The translations under genes were made by a program, and so were the position numbers. Positions 44,323 through 52,511 of a DNA stretch of 64,000 nucleotides are shown one piece after another. Source of the stretch: Pedobacter cryoconitis (GTDB lineage: Bacteria; Bacteroidota; Bacteroidia; Sphingobacteriales; Sphingobacteriaceae); contig JAAAFW010000015.1 of assembly GCA_019352875.1 (NCBI GenBank), positions 1,032,056-1,096,055 of the forward strand. Direction: 5' to 3'. Each line of letters begins with the position of its first letter. Positions within the stretch are counted from its first letter, which is position 1. The notes below the pieces were generated by a model. It was given only the letters and a program-made list of their open reading frames with translations, made no database searches and was not told the DNA's origin.

Positions 44323-45030
44323 TTAGTTTTTTAATTCAAGGTTTGCAATTAGTGACGCTTTTACCTGAGTGAAAGCATCGTCTGTAGCTTCCGCGTAGGA
44401 TATGTCATATTTCCTGTGGATAATCCGCATGTCCTCAGGAAACTTTTCCAAAAGTTTATCGTAATAAATATCCAGAGCAGACCGCGCCGGCATTTCAAAG
44501 CCAATAGTCAATTGAAAACGTCTCAGCAATGCTGTATCAATGATTTCTACATGATTGGTTGCACCAATTAACAAAGACTTTTCTGGAAAATAGTCTATTA
44601 ACTGAATCAATGTATTAACTAGCCTTCTCATTTCCCCTACATCTCTATCATCATGATCGCGTGCTTTACCAATTTGATCAAATTCATCCAGAAATAAGAC
44701 GGCCTTTTCACGTGCAGCTTTATCGAAAACCTGTTTAATGTTTTGTGAAGTTTCGCCGATTCGTGAGCAGATCACGTTACTTAGGTTAAGGATTAGTAAA
44801 GGTTTTCCCAAAGCATTGGAAATTGCCTTAGCCGTTGTTGTTTTACCACAGCCTGAGCTGCCGTGCAGTAATAGTTTGTTATTCACCGGAAGCCCGTATC
44901 GGTGTAATTCTTCTATATAAGAATACTCCTTTATCAGTAGTTCAATACTTTTTCTGTTTTCTCCATTCAGGAAAACGTCATCGAGCTTTGTCTGCTCTTT
45001 ATCGAAAATAATTAGATCGAAAATGTTCAT
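44323..45030 (-). CDS. Compact AAA+ ATPase
   Basis: 235 residues, almost entirely one AAA module. Walker A GSSGCGKTT (57-65), Walker B VLFLDEFDQ (111-119), sensor 1 GATNH (156-160) and arginine finger pair RR (170-171) are all intact; the small helical lid runs to the end. There is no membrane segment, protease domain or recognition domain, so it is a stripped-down form. Similar ATPases elsewhere are often encoded beside a subtilisin-like protease, but none is here. It is the third gene after two GNAT genes (3-base gap). Role unknown. Confidence 0.88.
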   Translation of the reverse strand: MNIFDLIIFDKEQTKLDDVFLNGENRKSIELLIKEYSYIEELHRYGLPVNNKLLLHGSSGCGKTTTAKAISNALGKPLLILNLSNVICSRIGETSQNIKQVFDKAAREKAVLFLDEFDQIGKARDHDDRDVGEMRRLVNTLIQLIDYFPEKSLLIGATNHVEIIDTALLRRFQLTIGFEMPARSALDIYYDKLLEKFPEDMRIIHRKYDISYAEATDDAFTQVKASLIANLELKN

Positions 45031-45033
45031 TTA

Positions 45034-45585
45034 TTATTTATGCCTTGAATTGTTTCTGTTATTCCATTCTTCGCTCGTAATTGCATATACAAAGTTCAGT
45101 TTAGGTAGTTCTCCAAAATATGCAACTTCCTGTTCAGCAACTTTCTGTGCTCCTAACCGACCGATGGCCGTCTGCGAGCGGATGTTGCTGGCACCAATAT
45201 GAAAGTACACTTTTGATACAAACTGAAAAAGGTAATCTAACATCATCTTTTTTACTAAAGAATTAATACCCTTTCCCCAATACCGGGTAGCATAAAAGGT
45301 ATAACCAATCAATACGCTCTTTTCTTGTTCGTTGTAATCGTAAATTCTGGTACTTCCAGCCACTTCTCCAGTAGCTTTATCTATGATTTTAAAAGCGCCA
45401 TTGCTTTGTATAGCTCCCTTAAAAAAGTTCTGAAACACATCTTTTTTCCAGCGGTCTTTATTAGGGTGTTGCTCCCATATTTTTGGATCAGCAGCTACTT
45501 GATATAAAGCCTCAAAATCTCCTTCCAGGAGCGGGTGCAGCATAACTGTGTCATTTTCTAAAAAGGGCTGAATATTGAATTCCAT
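45034..45585 (-). CDS. GNAT family acetyltransferase (RimJ/RimL-like)
   Basis: 183 residues. N-terminal FLENDTVMLHPLLEGDFEALYQVA and the acetyl-CoA site YTFYATRYWGKGINSLVKKMML are typical of RimJ/RimL-type N-acetyltransferases, as is the later NIRSQTAIGRLGA. Such enzymes acetylate protein N-termini, small amines or antibiotics; the substrate is unknown. It lies 12 bases behind the other GNAT gene and 3 bases before the AAA gene. Confidence 0.9.
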   Translation of the reverse strand: MEFNIQPFLENDTVMLHPLLEGDFEALYQVAADPKIWEQHPNKDRWKKDVFQNFFKGAIQSNGAFKIIDKATGEVAGSTRIYDYNEQEKSVLIGYTFYATRYWGKGINSLVKKMMLDYLFQFVSKVYFHIGASNIRSQTAIGRLGAQKVAEQEVAYFGELPKLNFVYAITSEEWNNRNNSRHK

Positions 45586-45597
45586 ATGTATGATTTT

Positions 45598-46053
45598 TTA
45601 ATTTTCGATTGGTAATGTAAATCTTAGTTTTTCTCTTCCTGTACCTCCATTTTTTTTGTAGAATTTGATCGCTTTTATATTAAAGTCCGGTGTTTGCCAC
45701 TGCATATTTATGCATCCATTTTTCTCTCCGGCATTTTTTACCTGATCCATCAGAACTCGTCCAATCCCAAAGCTTCGGTATTCCTGTTCCAAATACAAAC
45801 AATCCAGATAGATGAATTTTTGAGCATCCCAGGTAGAGAAATCGATAGTATAGGTCGCGTATCCGACCACCTTAAGGTTTACTTCTGCAACTAAGCAGTT
45901 TAGCATTGGTTTTTTTGAAAAAATAGCTTTTTTTAACTTTTCATGCTTGCCTTCGGGATTATAATTTGCCTTTTCAAACGCAGCGTGTTGCTGGCATAGA
46001 TCGACTAATTTGTGTAAATCACTTTCTGTACATTTTCGGATAATATAGTCCAT
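45598..46053 (-). CDS. GNAT family acetyltransferase
   Basis: 151 residues. Start IIRKCTESDLHKLVDLCQQHAAFE, then motif A LYLEQEYRSFGIGRVLMDQV (acetyl-CoA pyrophosphate loop) and motif B WQTPDFNIKAIKFYKKNG. The early part resembles diamine/polyamine acetyltransferase-like members. It heads the run GNAT-GNAT-AAA and is divergent from a MocR-type regulator whose candidate sites lie in the 76-base gap, so it is the likely target of that regulator. Confidence 0.9.
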   Translation of the reverse strand: MDYIIRKCTESDLHKLVDLCQQHAAFEKANYNPEGKHEKLKKAIFSKKPMLNCLVAEVNLKVVGYATYTIDFSTWDAQKFIYLDCLYLEQEYRSFGIGRVLMDQVKNAGEKNGCINMQWQTPDFNIKAIKFYKKNGGTGREKLRFTLPIEN

Positions 46054-46096
46054 AGTTAATTCAGTTTCTCTTTGACAGTATCAAAATTAGTTTTAA

Positions 46097-46143
46097 ATTG
46101 GAACACGTATGTAGTCCAATAATGATAAAATGAGTAGTCCAAT
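46097..46143. promoter_or_regulatory. Candidate MocR operator: three TCCAAT half-sites
   Basis: ATTGGA (46097-46102, inverted) and TCCAAT (46115-46120) form an inverted repeat with 12-base spacing. GTAGTCCAAT at 46111-46120 is repeated exactly at 46134-46143, 23 bases on (about two helical turns), overlapping the first codons of the regulator. Mixed direct and inverted repeats are usual for MocR/PdxR proteins. Confidence 0.55.
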
Positions 46144-47617
46144 TATTGTCGAACTGTTCGACAACATACATTTTGAACACCCATCTGAAAGAGCTGTTTA
46201 TCTTCAGCTGGCCGATGCAATTCTATCCTATATCAAGGCTGGAAAACTTCGCGCCGGGCAGAAACTACCAGGTTCAAGAGAGGTGAGTTTAACGTTACGG
46301 ATTAATAGGGGTACTGTATCTAAGGCCTATGAAGAATTACAAATGCAAGGTTGGTTAGAAAGTATCGTTGGAAAAGGAACTTTCGTGTCTGGTCACGTAC
46401 CCGAACTTCGGCCGGAAATTTTAGTTAGCTATTCAACATCAAAATCTCAGTTTGTCTCCGGTTTTACTATTAATAATCAGCCCTATCTTAATACTTCCTT
46501 TCAATTGACCAATACGTTGCTTCATCTGGATGATGGATTTCCGGATCCAAAATTGGCTCCTCTGAAAGAGTTATACCGTGGATATCGCAGTCAATTGACA
46601 AGGAGTGGTCTATATCATAAATTTGGAAACTATGGTCATCCAGATGGTTCAGAACTCTATAGACAGGCAATCTCTGTGTATCTCAATGAGACCAGAGGAT
46701 TGAAAACTACGGCGAATAATATACTATCCGTACGGGGAACAGTTATGGGTATTAACCTGGTTTGTAATGCCCTCATTAATCCGGGCGATGTGGTCGTTGC
46801 AGGTATTCCTGGCTGGAATAAGGCTGAGTTGAATTTTGTTCATGCGAAAGCCAGGTGTATTGGAATACCGGTAGATGAATATGGGCTTGTAGTAGATGAA
46901 CTAAAAAAAATATGCCTTAAGCAAAAGGTAAGAATGGTATATGTGACACCTCACCACCATTATCCTACTACGGTGTCCATGCGAATTGACCGTAGATTGG
47001 AATTGCTGAGATTGGCGAGTGAATACGGTTTTATCGTTTTCGAGGATGATTACGATTATGATTTTCATTATGCACATCGGCCTCTTTTGCCTCTGGCAAG
47101 TGCCGACGAGAATGGAATGGTGATTTATTGTGGTTCATTCAGCAAAAGTTTTTCACCAGCTTTTCGGATGGGATATCTGGTAGCTTCTGAAAATGTAATT
47201 CAGCACCTAGGGAAAGTCAGGGTACTGCTAGACCGGCAGGGCGACCATATTCTTGACAATGCAGTTGCCGGATTATTAGATGATGGGACTATTCAGCGTT
47301 ATCTTAGAAAAGCGTTGGCGGTCTATCAGGAGAGAAGAGATTTCTTTTGCTCCTTACTGCGGACCGAATTAAATGATGTAGTTAGCTTTAATATTCCTGA
47401 AGGCGGAATGACAGTCTGGACTTCATTTGATCCGTCTATCGATTTAAAGGTATTAGCGGAAAAGTCTTTACGAAAAGGACTTTCTATATCAGACGGTATT
47501 AAGCACCAATATCCAAGTTATCAGACTAATGCGATCCGCCTGGGCTTTGCATCTTGTTCTTTCGATGAGTTAGAGCAGAGCGTAGGAATACTAAAAGCAG
47601 GAGTAGTGCTACGCTAA
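46130..47617 (+). CDS. MocR/PdxR-type regulator (GntR HTH fused to aminotransferase-like domain)
   Basis: 495 residues. Residues 15-85 are a GntR winged HTH (LADAILSYIKAGKLRAGQKLPGSREVS, INRGTVSKAYEELQMQGWLES). Residues 125-490 are a fold-type I PLP domain: FGNYGHPDGSELYRQAI, VEDDYDYDF-like EDDYDYDFHY, and the PLP lysine K339 in CGSFSKSFSPAFRMGY. These proteins use PLP or an amino-compound-PLP adduct as effector. It lies opposite two acetyltransferase genes and no pdx genes are adjacent, so regulation of vitamin B6 synthesis is not supported here. Confidence 0.93.
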   Translation: MSSPIIVELFDNIHFEHPSERAVYLQLADAILSYIKAGKLRAGQKLPGSREVSLTLRINRGTVSKAYEELQMQGWLESIVGKGTFVSGHVPELRPEILVSYSTSKSQFVSGFTINNQPYLNTSFQLTNTLLHLDDGFPDPKLAPLKELYRGYRSQLTRSGLYHKFGNYGHPDGSELYRQAISVYLNETRGLKTTANNILSVRGTVMGINLVCNALINPGDVVVAGIPGWNKAELNFVHAKARCIGIPVDEYGLVVDELKKICLKQKVRMVYVTPHHHYPTTVSMRIDRRLELLRLASEYGFIVFEDDYDYDFHYAHRPLLPLASADENGMVIYCGSFSKSFSPAFRMGYLVASENVIQHLGKVRVLLDRQGDHILDNAVAGLLDDGTIQRYLRKALAVYQERRDFFCSLLRTELNDVVSFNIPEGGMTVWTSFDPSIDLKVLAEKSLRKGLSISDGIKHQYPSYQTNAIRLGFASCSFDELEQSVGILKAGVVLR

Positions 47618-47648
47618 GCAAAGAGTTTGGAATATCCAGAGCTAACTA

Positions 47649-48839
47649 TTATTCACCCCAGATCCGGTTAATAAATTTCCTGCTCGGGCGCTCTATCCAT
47701 TGATAGGTAACGTAGGAAATAATTACAAGCAGAATTAAATATACCATACAATACAGTATTCCACTGGAAAAATCAATGTTCTGTTTACCTCTTCCAATTC
47801 CAATAGTTCCAGGTAAATATATACCGTGGGAAAATGGCTCCTGGAGAAAGATCTGCATGAGGTAAATGGAATATGAAATATTTCCCAGGAATTGCAGGAT
47901 TTTTCTGTTACAAATTTTAGCTATTCTGCCATTATTAGCTGTGAAACTTAGTACCAGAACTGCAAATAGAGAAACAGTGATTCCATCATTTAGAGAAAAA
48001 TGCATCGATAAAATGATCCCAAGAACTATTAACAGAGATATTAGATCAGAAGAGAACGCTTTTCTGATAGCCTGTAGTTCATAGGCCAGGTAGATTAGGA
48101 TGCCAGTTGTAAATCCAGCTATTCCCCGGATATATCCATAGTCAAATGTTGTATTAAGATTGTGTGGGACTGGTATAGCGGGGTTTATTGGATTTTTTCT
48201 CGGGAGTATGTACATAATAGAATAGTATGCAGCTACGACTAAAATCGTTAATAGTATAATCGAAGCGGCCTTTTTCTTATTAATGCAGATCGCAATTATT
48301 GGAAATAGGAGATATGCAGCCCATTCAGCACTGATGCTCCAGGAAGGGATATTCCATGAATATATTTTTGTAACACCGAAGGAATGTAGTAGAAAGACAT
48401 TTGGTAAAATATCAGATGGCTGCTCCAGAATAATCGGCGGGTTGCCCCAGTCAGTAATCCATCTTACGATTACTACTAATAACAGGAGGGTGAAAATATG
48501 AAGAGGATAGATCCTTGCAAACCGGGCCACCAAAAAGTTCTTTAGTGTATTTGCCTGTATTTTATTTTGAAAGTGATCGCTATATACATGTATCATGATG
48601 AAGCCGCTCATGATAAAAAACAGGTCTACCATAAGGTAACATTTTTCAAAAAACATTGTTTGGTCCGCTGGAACAAAGCGGGCAGCAGCCATTTCGAAAT
48701 GGAATACTGCCACTAACAATGCAGCTATACCACGTAAGGCAGTTAATGACGAGAGATATTCTACTTTATGAGCTGTAATTTGAACTGATTCAGCGTTTAC
48801 TGCCGTAGTTATCCCGGCCGTTTGGAAGGTTTGGTTCAT
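47649..48839 (-). CDS. Membrane acyltransferase, acyltransferase-3 (OafA/YrhL) family
   Basis: 396 residues. It begins YLSSLTALRGIAALLVAVFHFEMA (the R-x10-H of the family, here RGIAALLVAVFHF) and carries MVDLFFIMSGFIMIHVY and SISAEWAAYLLFP, which are the typical active-site loops. About ten membrane helices follow. Such enzymes O-acetylate or otherwise acylate polysaccharides, lipids or peptidoglycan at the membrane. Acceptor unknown. It is convergent with the MocR gene and probably transcribed alone. Confidence 0.92.
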   Translation of the reverse strand: MNQTFQTAGITTAVNAESVQITAHKVEYLSSLTALRGIAALLVAVFHFEMAAARFVPADQTMFFEKCYLMVDLFFIMSGFIMIHVYSDHFQNKIQANTLKNFLVARFARIYPLHIFTLLLLVVIVRWITDWGNPPIILEQPSDILPNVFLLHSFGVTKIYSWNIPSWSISAEWAAYLLFPIIAICINKKKAASIILLTILVVAAYYSIMYILPRKNPINPAIPVPHNLNTTFDYGYIRGIAGFTTGILIYLAYELQAIRKAFSSDLISLLIVLGIILSMHFSLNDGITVSLFAVLVLSFTANNGRIAKICNRKILQFLGNISYSIYLMQIFLQEPFSHGIYLPGTIGIGRGKQNIDFSSGILYCMVYLILLVIISYVTYQWIERPSRKFINRIWGE

Positions 48840-48919
48840 ATTTGGGTTTAATATTTCTTCAGTATTCAGGAGATTGTAAAAGTTACGGTATTTTTAATAC
48901 AATCACATGAAAAAGAACA

Positions 48920-49987
48920 TTATAACCCAATTCCAATACCACCATTAACCAGCCTGTATTTCCCTTCAAATCCATAAGAAGCAAATAATCTAATGAGGGG
49001 AAATCTTAATTCAAAACCCATATCTGCCCGGAAACCGTCAACATATGTTCTTTCGATTTTAACGGGATCTGTGTATGTCGTATATACGATTTGATCGTTC
49101 TTTATATCCGTAATGATAGGATAATTTCCTTTTATGCCCACTTCTGTCTTGGAAGTATTATAACCAATGGCTACATAAGGTGTGAAAAATGAAAGTTTTT
49201 TAGAGAAAATTGCCTGAAACAAATAGTTGTTGAACTGCCCGTATATTTTTTGGTTATCAAAATCCGTCGGTTGTTCGGAATCTTTTGGAACCGCAAAACC
49301 GTCAGGTTTCAAATTAAGGCGTTTTTCGTATTTAAGGTTATTGTAACTGAAAGCTACAGCAAAGTCAAAAGGCACAGGTACTCCGGCAACGGCAAAATCT
49401 TGTGCAATATTATGTTTGATACCAAAACCAATTAGTGATACAGAACCAAAATTCTTGTGGATTTTCACTTTCGGCATCGCCCTGACGGTGAAATCGGTAT
49501 TTTGAATAAGACCAATAGTGGCCTGAATTTGTGGTGTAGGTACTATATCCTCGAATATACCTTGCGGTAAATTGAATGAAGTAATCTTTTCCCCGTTATC
49601 ATCGTAAATATTCATTTCCGGACCCGTTATGTGTTTATTACCACTAAAAGTGGGTGATATTACTTTGCCGGGAACTGCAGGGCCGATATTACTTGAAAGA
49701 CCGATCTTAGTTACGTCGAACGATTTGTCAGATGCCGGTACTACTACACCTGTAGCGGTTACACGGACATCAATGCGAAAAAGATCAAGTGTTTTTGCGC
49801 TGTTAGTCCAGCCACTATTCATTCCCAGACCGAAACCTTTTAACAATGGCTTGCCATAGGCGTCAACTAATTTAGTTGCATCGGCCGGGCCAGCCTTTAA
49901 TAACTGTTCGAAACCACTTTGTGCCTTTAAAATACCAACAGGGAATACGAGTAATCCCGCAATAATAAGTAAGAGTCCTTTTTTCAT
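48920..49987 (-). CDS. Outer-membrane beta-barrel-like protein (DUF6588-like)
   Basis: 355 residues with a signal peptide (MKKGLLLIIAGLLVFPVGILKAQ). The mature part begins with a short helical segment (FEQLLKAGPADATKLVDAYGKPLLKG) then many short beta-strands with aromatic residues and a final strand LVNGGIGIGL. The layout, including GLGMNSGWTNSAK, resembles the DUF6588 family of Bacteroidota. No function is known. It is probably a small porin-like or surface protein; there is no partner gene in the same transcript because a terminator separates it from oleate hydratase. Confidence 0.7.
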   Translation of the reverse strand: MKKGLLLIIAGLLVFPVGILKAQSGFEQLLKAGPADATKLVDAYGKPLLKGFGLGMNSGWTNSAKTLDLFRIDVRVTATGVVVPASDKSFDVTKIGLSSNIGPAVPGKVISPTFSGNKHITGPEMNIYDDNGEKITSFNLPQGIFEDIVPTPQIQATIGLIQNTDFTVRAMPKVKIHKNFGSVSLIGFGIKHNIAQDFAVAGVPVPFDFAVAFSYNNLKYEKRLNLKPDGFAVPKDSEQPTDFDNQKIYGQFNNYLFQAIFSKKLSFFTPYVAIGYNTSKTEVGIKGNYPIITDIKNDQIVYTTYTDPVKIERTYVDGFRADMGFELRFPLIRLFASYGFEGKYRLVNGGIGIGL

Positions 49988-50149
49988 TTTGATTTTGCTA
50001 TAGTTTGGTTTCTGCGCCCAGAATCCTTCACTAATATTCGATTTCCTCTGCTTTTTTTCAGAAATCGGGTCATTAGTGATAGCATCACGTTAATAACAGC
50101 TAAAATAGCACTTTGTTGTATTTAGATTTTAATTTTATTTAAATAAATG

Positions 50150-50197
50150 AAAAAAAATGCCAGATGAAATTGATTTTATTATCAATCATCTGGCATT
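50150..50197 (-). terminator. Intrinsic terminator of the oleate hydratase gene
   Basis: AATGCCAGATGA / TCATCTGGCATT with an inner ATTGAT / ATCAAT pairing, followed on the minus strand by TTTTTTTT. Confidence 0.9.
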
Positions 50198-50217
50198 AAA
50201 CCTGTAAATAATGTTTA

Positions 50218-52158
50218 TTATCCTTTTACGCCTTTTAACCAATCTTTGAATCTATTGATTTGTTCACCGACAAATGATTCATGTTCTTCTTCTCCATCTG
50301 GACCCGCAGGTAGAACGTGTTCAAAATACGTACCCTTCAGTACTCTTCGCAATATACCCTCACCTAAAAATGACTCATTGTCATTTAATGTTTTTGCTGC
50401 TTTAAGCAAATGACGAATATCATATTGCAGCGGGTTGATGTCAGGCACCTGCTTATTCAGATTCAGTAATTTATATACTGCGATTCTGGCAGTTCTTACC
50501 GAGCTTTCCATAGTAAATACGACATCGTTGTTAGTTTCCACGAACTGTCCGATTAAACCCAGATTAGTGCATCCTTCGGGAACAACCTGCGGACGATCAC
50601 CCTTAGCCCTTGGCATAAACATCGAAGTGATGTACGGCATGAAAGCTGAACGTACGATTGTATTATGGACAACGTCGTCCAATTGACCAATTATTCCTGT
50701 ATGGTAACACAACTCCGCAAGAATCTCGTCTCCGGTACATTGAGGCATTGGCTTTTTAATGTAATTTCCTTCCTTATCAATGAATAAAGCATATACCCAA
50801 AGAACCAGAATATCATCAGGCTGTTCCGGGAAATGGGGCTGTCTGTTACAAGTAAAACTCATTAGCCAGTTAGAATCTGTTATGGTTATGATGCCGCCGG
50901 TGGCAGTTCTTCCAGAATATGGATCATTTACGCAGTATTCCTTAAGTTTTTCAACCAATGCAGACGGACGGCAGGTTAAAGTCACGGATTCCCATGCTGA
51001 TTTCTCGATATTACTGCAGAATTTTTCAGGATTGCCAAATACATCCGATTTTGCAGCAAGGTTTTTCCATAATTTCCAACCACCACTTTTCCCGCTTGTA
51101 CTATTGTCTACTTCGATAACAGGAGCATTTTTATTATCGCCGTAAAAAGTGTCTTCAGTCATTGATCCTGTAGTTATGATCACATAATCGTCTTTTCCAA
51201 CGGGTATTTTCACTTCCTTACCATCTTTTTCCGTGATAATGCCTTCAACGACCTTTCCTTCTGTATTGATATGAATATCAAGATCATTTATCAGCGTATT
51301 GAATTGAATATTAACCCCTTTCTCTTGTAAGAAATTTCTTAAAGGCGTTACAAAGGTGTCATATTGGTTGTATTTAGGGAATACTAATGACGAAAAATCA
51401 TTCAAACCGTCAATGGCATGGAGAAAACGATGCATGTAAAGTTTCAATTCCAGCAAACTGTGCCAATTTTCAAATGCGAACATTGTACGCCAATAAGTCC
51501 AGAAGTTGCTAGTTAGAAAGGTTTCACTGAAATAATCTTCAATAGTCAAATCGTCAAGTTCTTCTTTATTTTTTAGCAAAAGTTTAATGATAGCGAGCTG
51601 GTCTTTTTTGTGGAGACCAAATTTACTGAAGTCCTTTATTTCGCCCTTGTTATGAATAAGTCGTGCTTTCGAATAATTGGGATCGTTGTCATTTACTAAA
51701 CGATATTCGTCTAAAACGCTGTACGGAGCAGGCATCTCGAGTGCAGGAATGTCCTGGAATATATCCCAAAGGTTTTCGTAAGTCATATCCATCTCACGTC
51801 CACCACGGATAATGTACCCATCTTTCGCATTACCTGCGCCATCCAGAGACCCTCCTTCGATATGTAATTGTTCCAGAAATATAATATTCTTTGCAGGAAC
51901 CTGACCATCACGAATAAAATAGTAGGCAGTAGCCATACCGGCAATACCGCTACCTATAATGTAAATCTTACTGTCTTTATAAGATTTAGCAGGAATTCCT
52001 TTGTTACGTTGATAGTTTCCGATCTGATCAGAAAAAGGCATGGATTTTCGTGGTGTATTACGCTGCTGATCTTTACTGGAATCAGGTTGGTGATCTACAT
52101 GTCCAGGAACTGAAGACGCATTTAAAACTTTGTCAAATTTAGAGGTTATTGTTTTCAT
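50218..52158 (-). CDS. ohyA: Oleate hydratase
   Basis: 646 residues. FAD-binding Rossmann motif GSGIAG (69-74) and GGSLDGAG lie at the N-terminus; the catalytic residues E122 (GGREMDMTYENLWD) and Y241 (KLYMHRF) fall at exactly the numbering known for the Elizabethkingia meningoseptica enzyme, which is also 646 residues. NWLMSFTCNRQPHFPEQP is a further family block. It adds water to the cis-9 double bond of oleate to give 10-hydroxystearate, and may detoxify host or environmental unsaturated fatty acids. Transcribed alone; no regulator is adjacent. Confidence 0.97.
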   Translation of the reverse strand: MKTITSKFDKVLNASSVPGHVDHQPDSSKDQQRNTPRKSMPFSDQIGNYQRNKGIPAKSYKDSKIYIIGSGIAGMATAYYFIRDGQVPAKNIIFLEQLHIEGGSLDGAGNAKDGYIIRGGREMDMTYENLWDIFQDIPALEMPAPYSVLDEYRLVNDNDPNYSKARLIHNKGEIKDFSKFGLHKKDQLAIIKLLLKNKEELDDLTIEDYFSETFLTSNFWTYWRTMFAFENWHSLLELKLYMHRFLHAIDGLNDFSSLVFPKYNQYDTFVTPLRNFLQEKGVNIQFNTLINDLDIHINTEGKVVEGIITEKDGKEVKIPVGKDDYVIITTGSMTEDTFYGDNKNAPVIEVDNSTSGKSGGWKLWKNLAAKSDVFGNPEKFCSNIEKSAWESVTLTCRPSALVEKLKEYCVNDPYSGRTATGGIITITDSNWLMSFTCNRQPHFPEQPDDILVLWVYALFIDKEGNYIKKPMPQCTGDEILAELCYHTGIIGQLDDVVHNTIVRSAFMPYITSMFMPRAKGDRPQVVPEGCTNLGLIGQFVETNNDVVFTMESSVRTARIAVYKLLNLNKQVPDINPLQYDIRHLLKAAKTLNDNESFLGEGILRRVLKGTYFEHVLPAGPDGEEEHESFVGEQINRFKDWLKGVKG

Positions 52159-52511
52159 TGTCTTGTTTTTTTATGAAAAAGGAGCATGTGATTGTCAGGT
52201 TAAATACTTGTTTATTAAGGTAGTTAAGTCATGTTCTAACTGTCTGTATGATTAACGTTTTACCCTTGGATATGTTTTATTGCCGCCTTGTTTAACATGC
52301 TACTCAAAAGTATGAGTAAGAGCAGGGGATTTATGTGTAGCAGATCATCGAAAAAGATGATACGCATCAATTGAAGGCCATCAGGCCTCAATTAATAATT
52401 CCTTCCAAATAAGGTTTGTATTCGATTTAAATATTATTTGTAATTAATCTAAATAAGTGATTACTTTAGAGCGCCGTTTCGGACCTTGAGTATCAAAGTC
52501 TTAACAAGGGG
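52159..52511. other. Divergent intergenic region between ohyA and the TonB receptor
   Basis: About 350 AT-rich bases. A hairpin TTGAaGGCC / GGCCTCAA (52370-52392) and a candidate promoter toward the receptor (52437-52469) were seen. No coding potential. Confidence 0.45.
52437..52469 (+). promoter_or_regulatory. Candidate promoter of the TonB-dependent receptor
   Basis: TTTG, a 21-base spacer, then TACTTTAG (one mismatch to TAnnTTTG), about 40 bases before the ATG. An AGGGG ribosome site precedes the start. Confidence 0.35.

Noticed and set aside
46130..47617. Calling the MocR protein PdxR, the vitamin B6 regulator
   Set aside because: No pdxS/pdxT or other B6 gene is adjacent; the neighbours are acetyltransferases.
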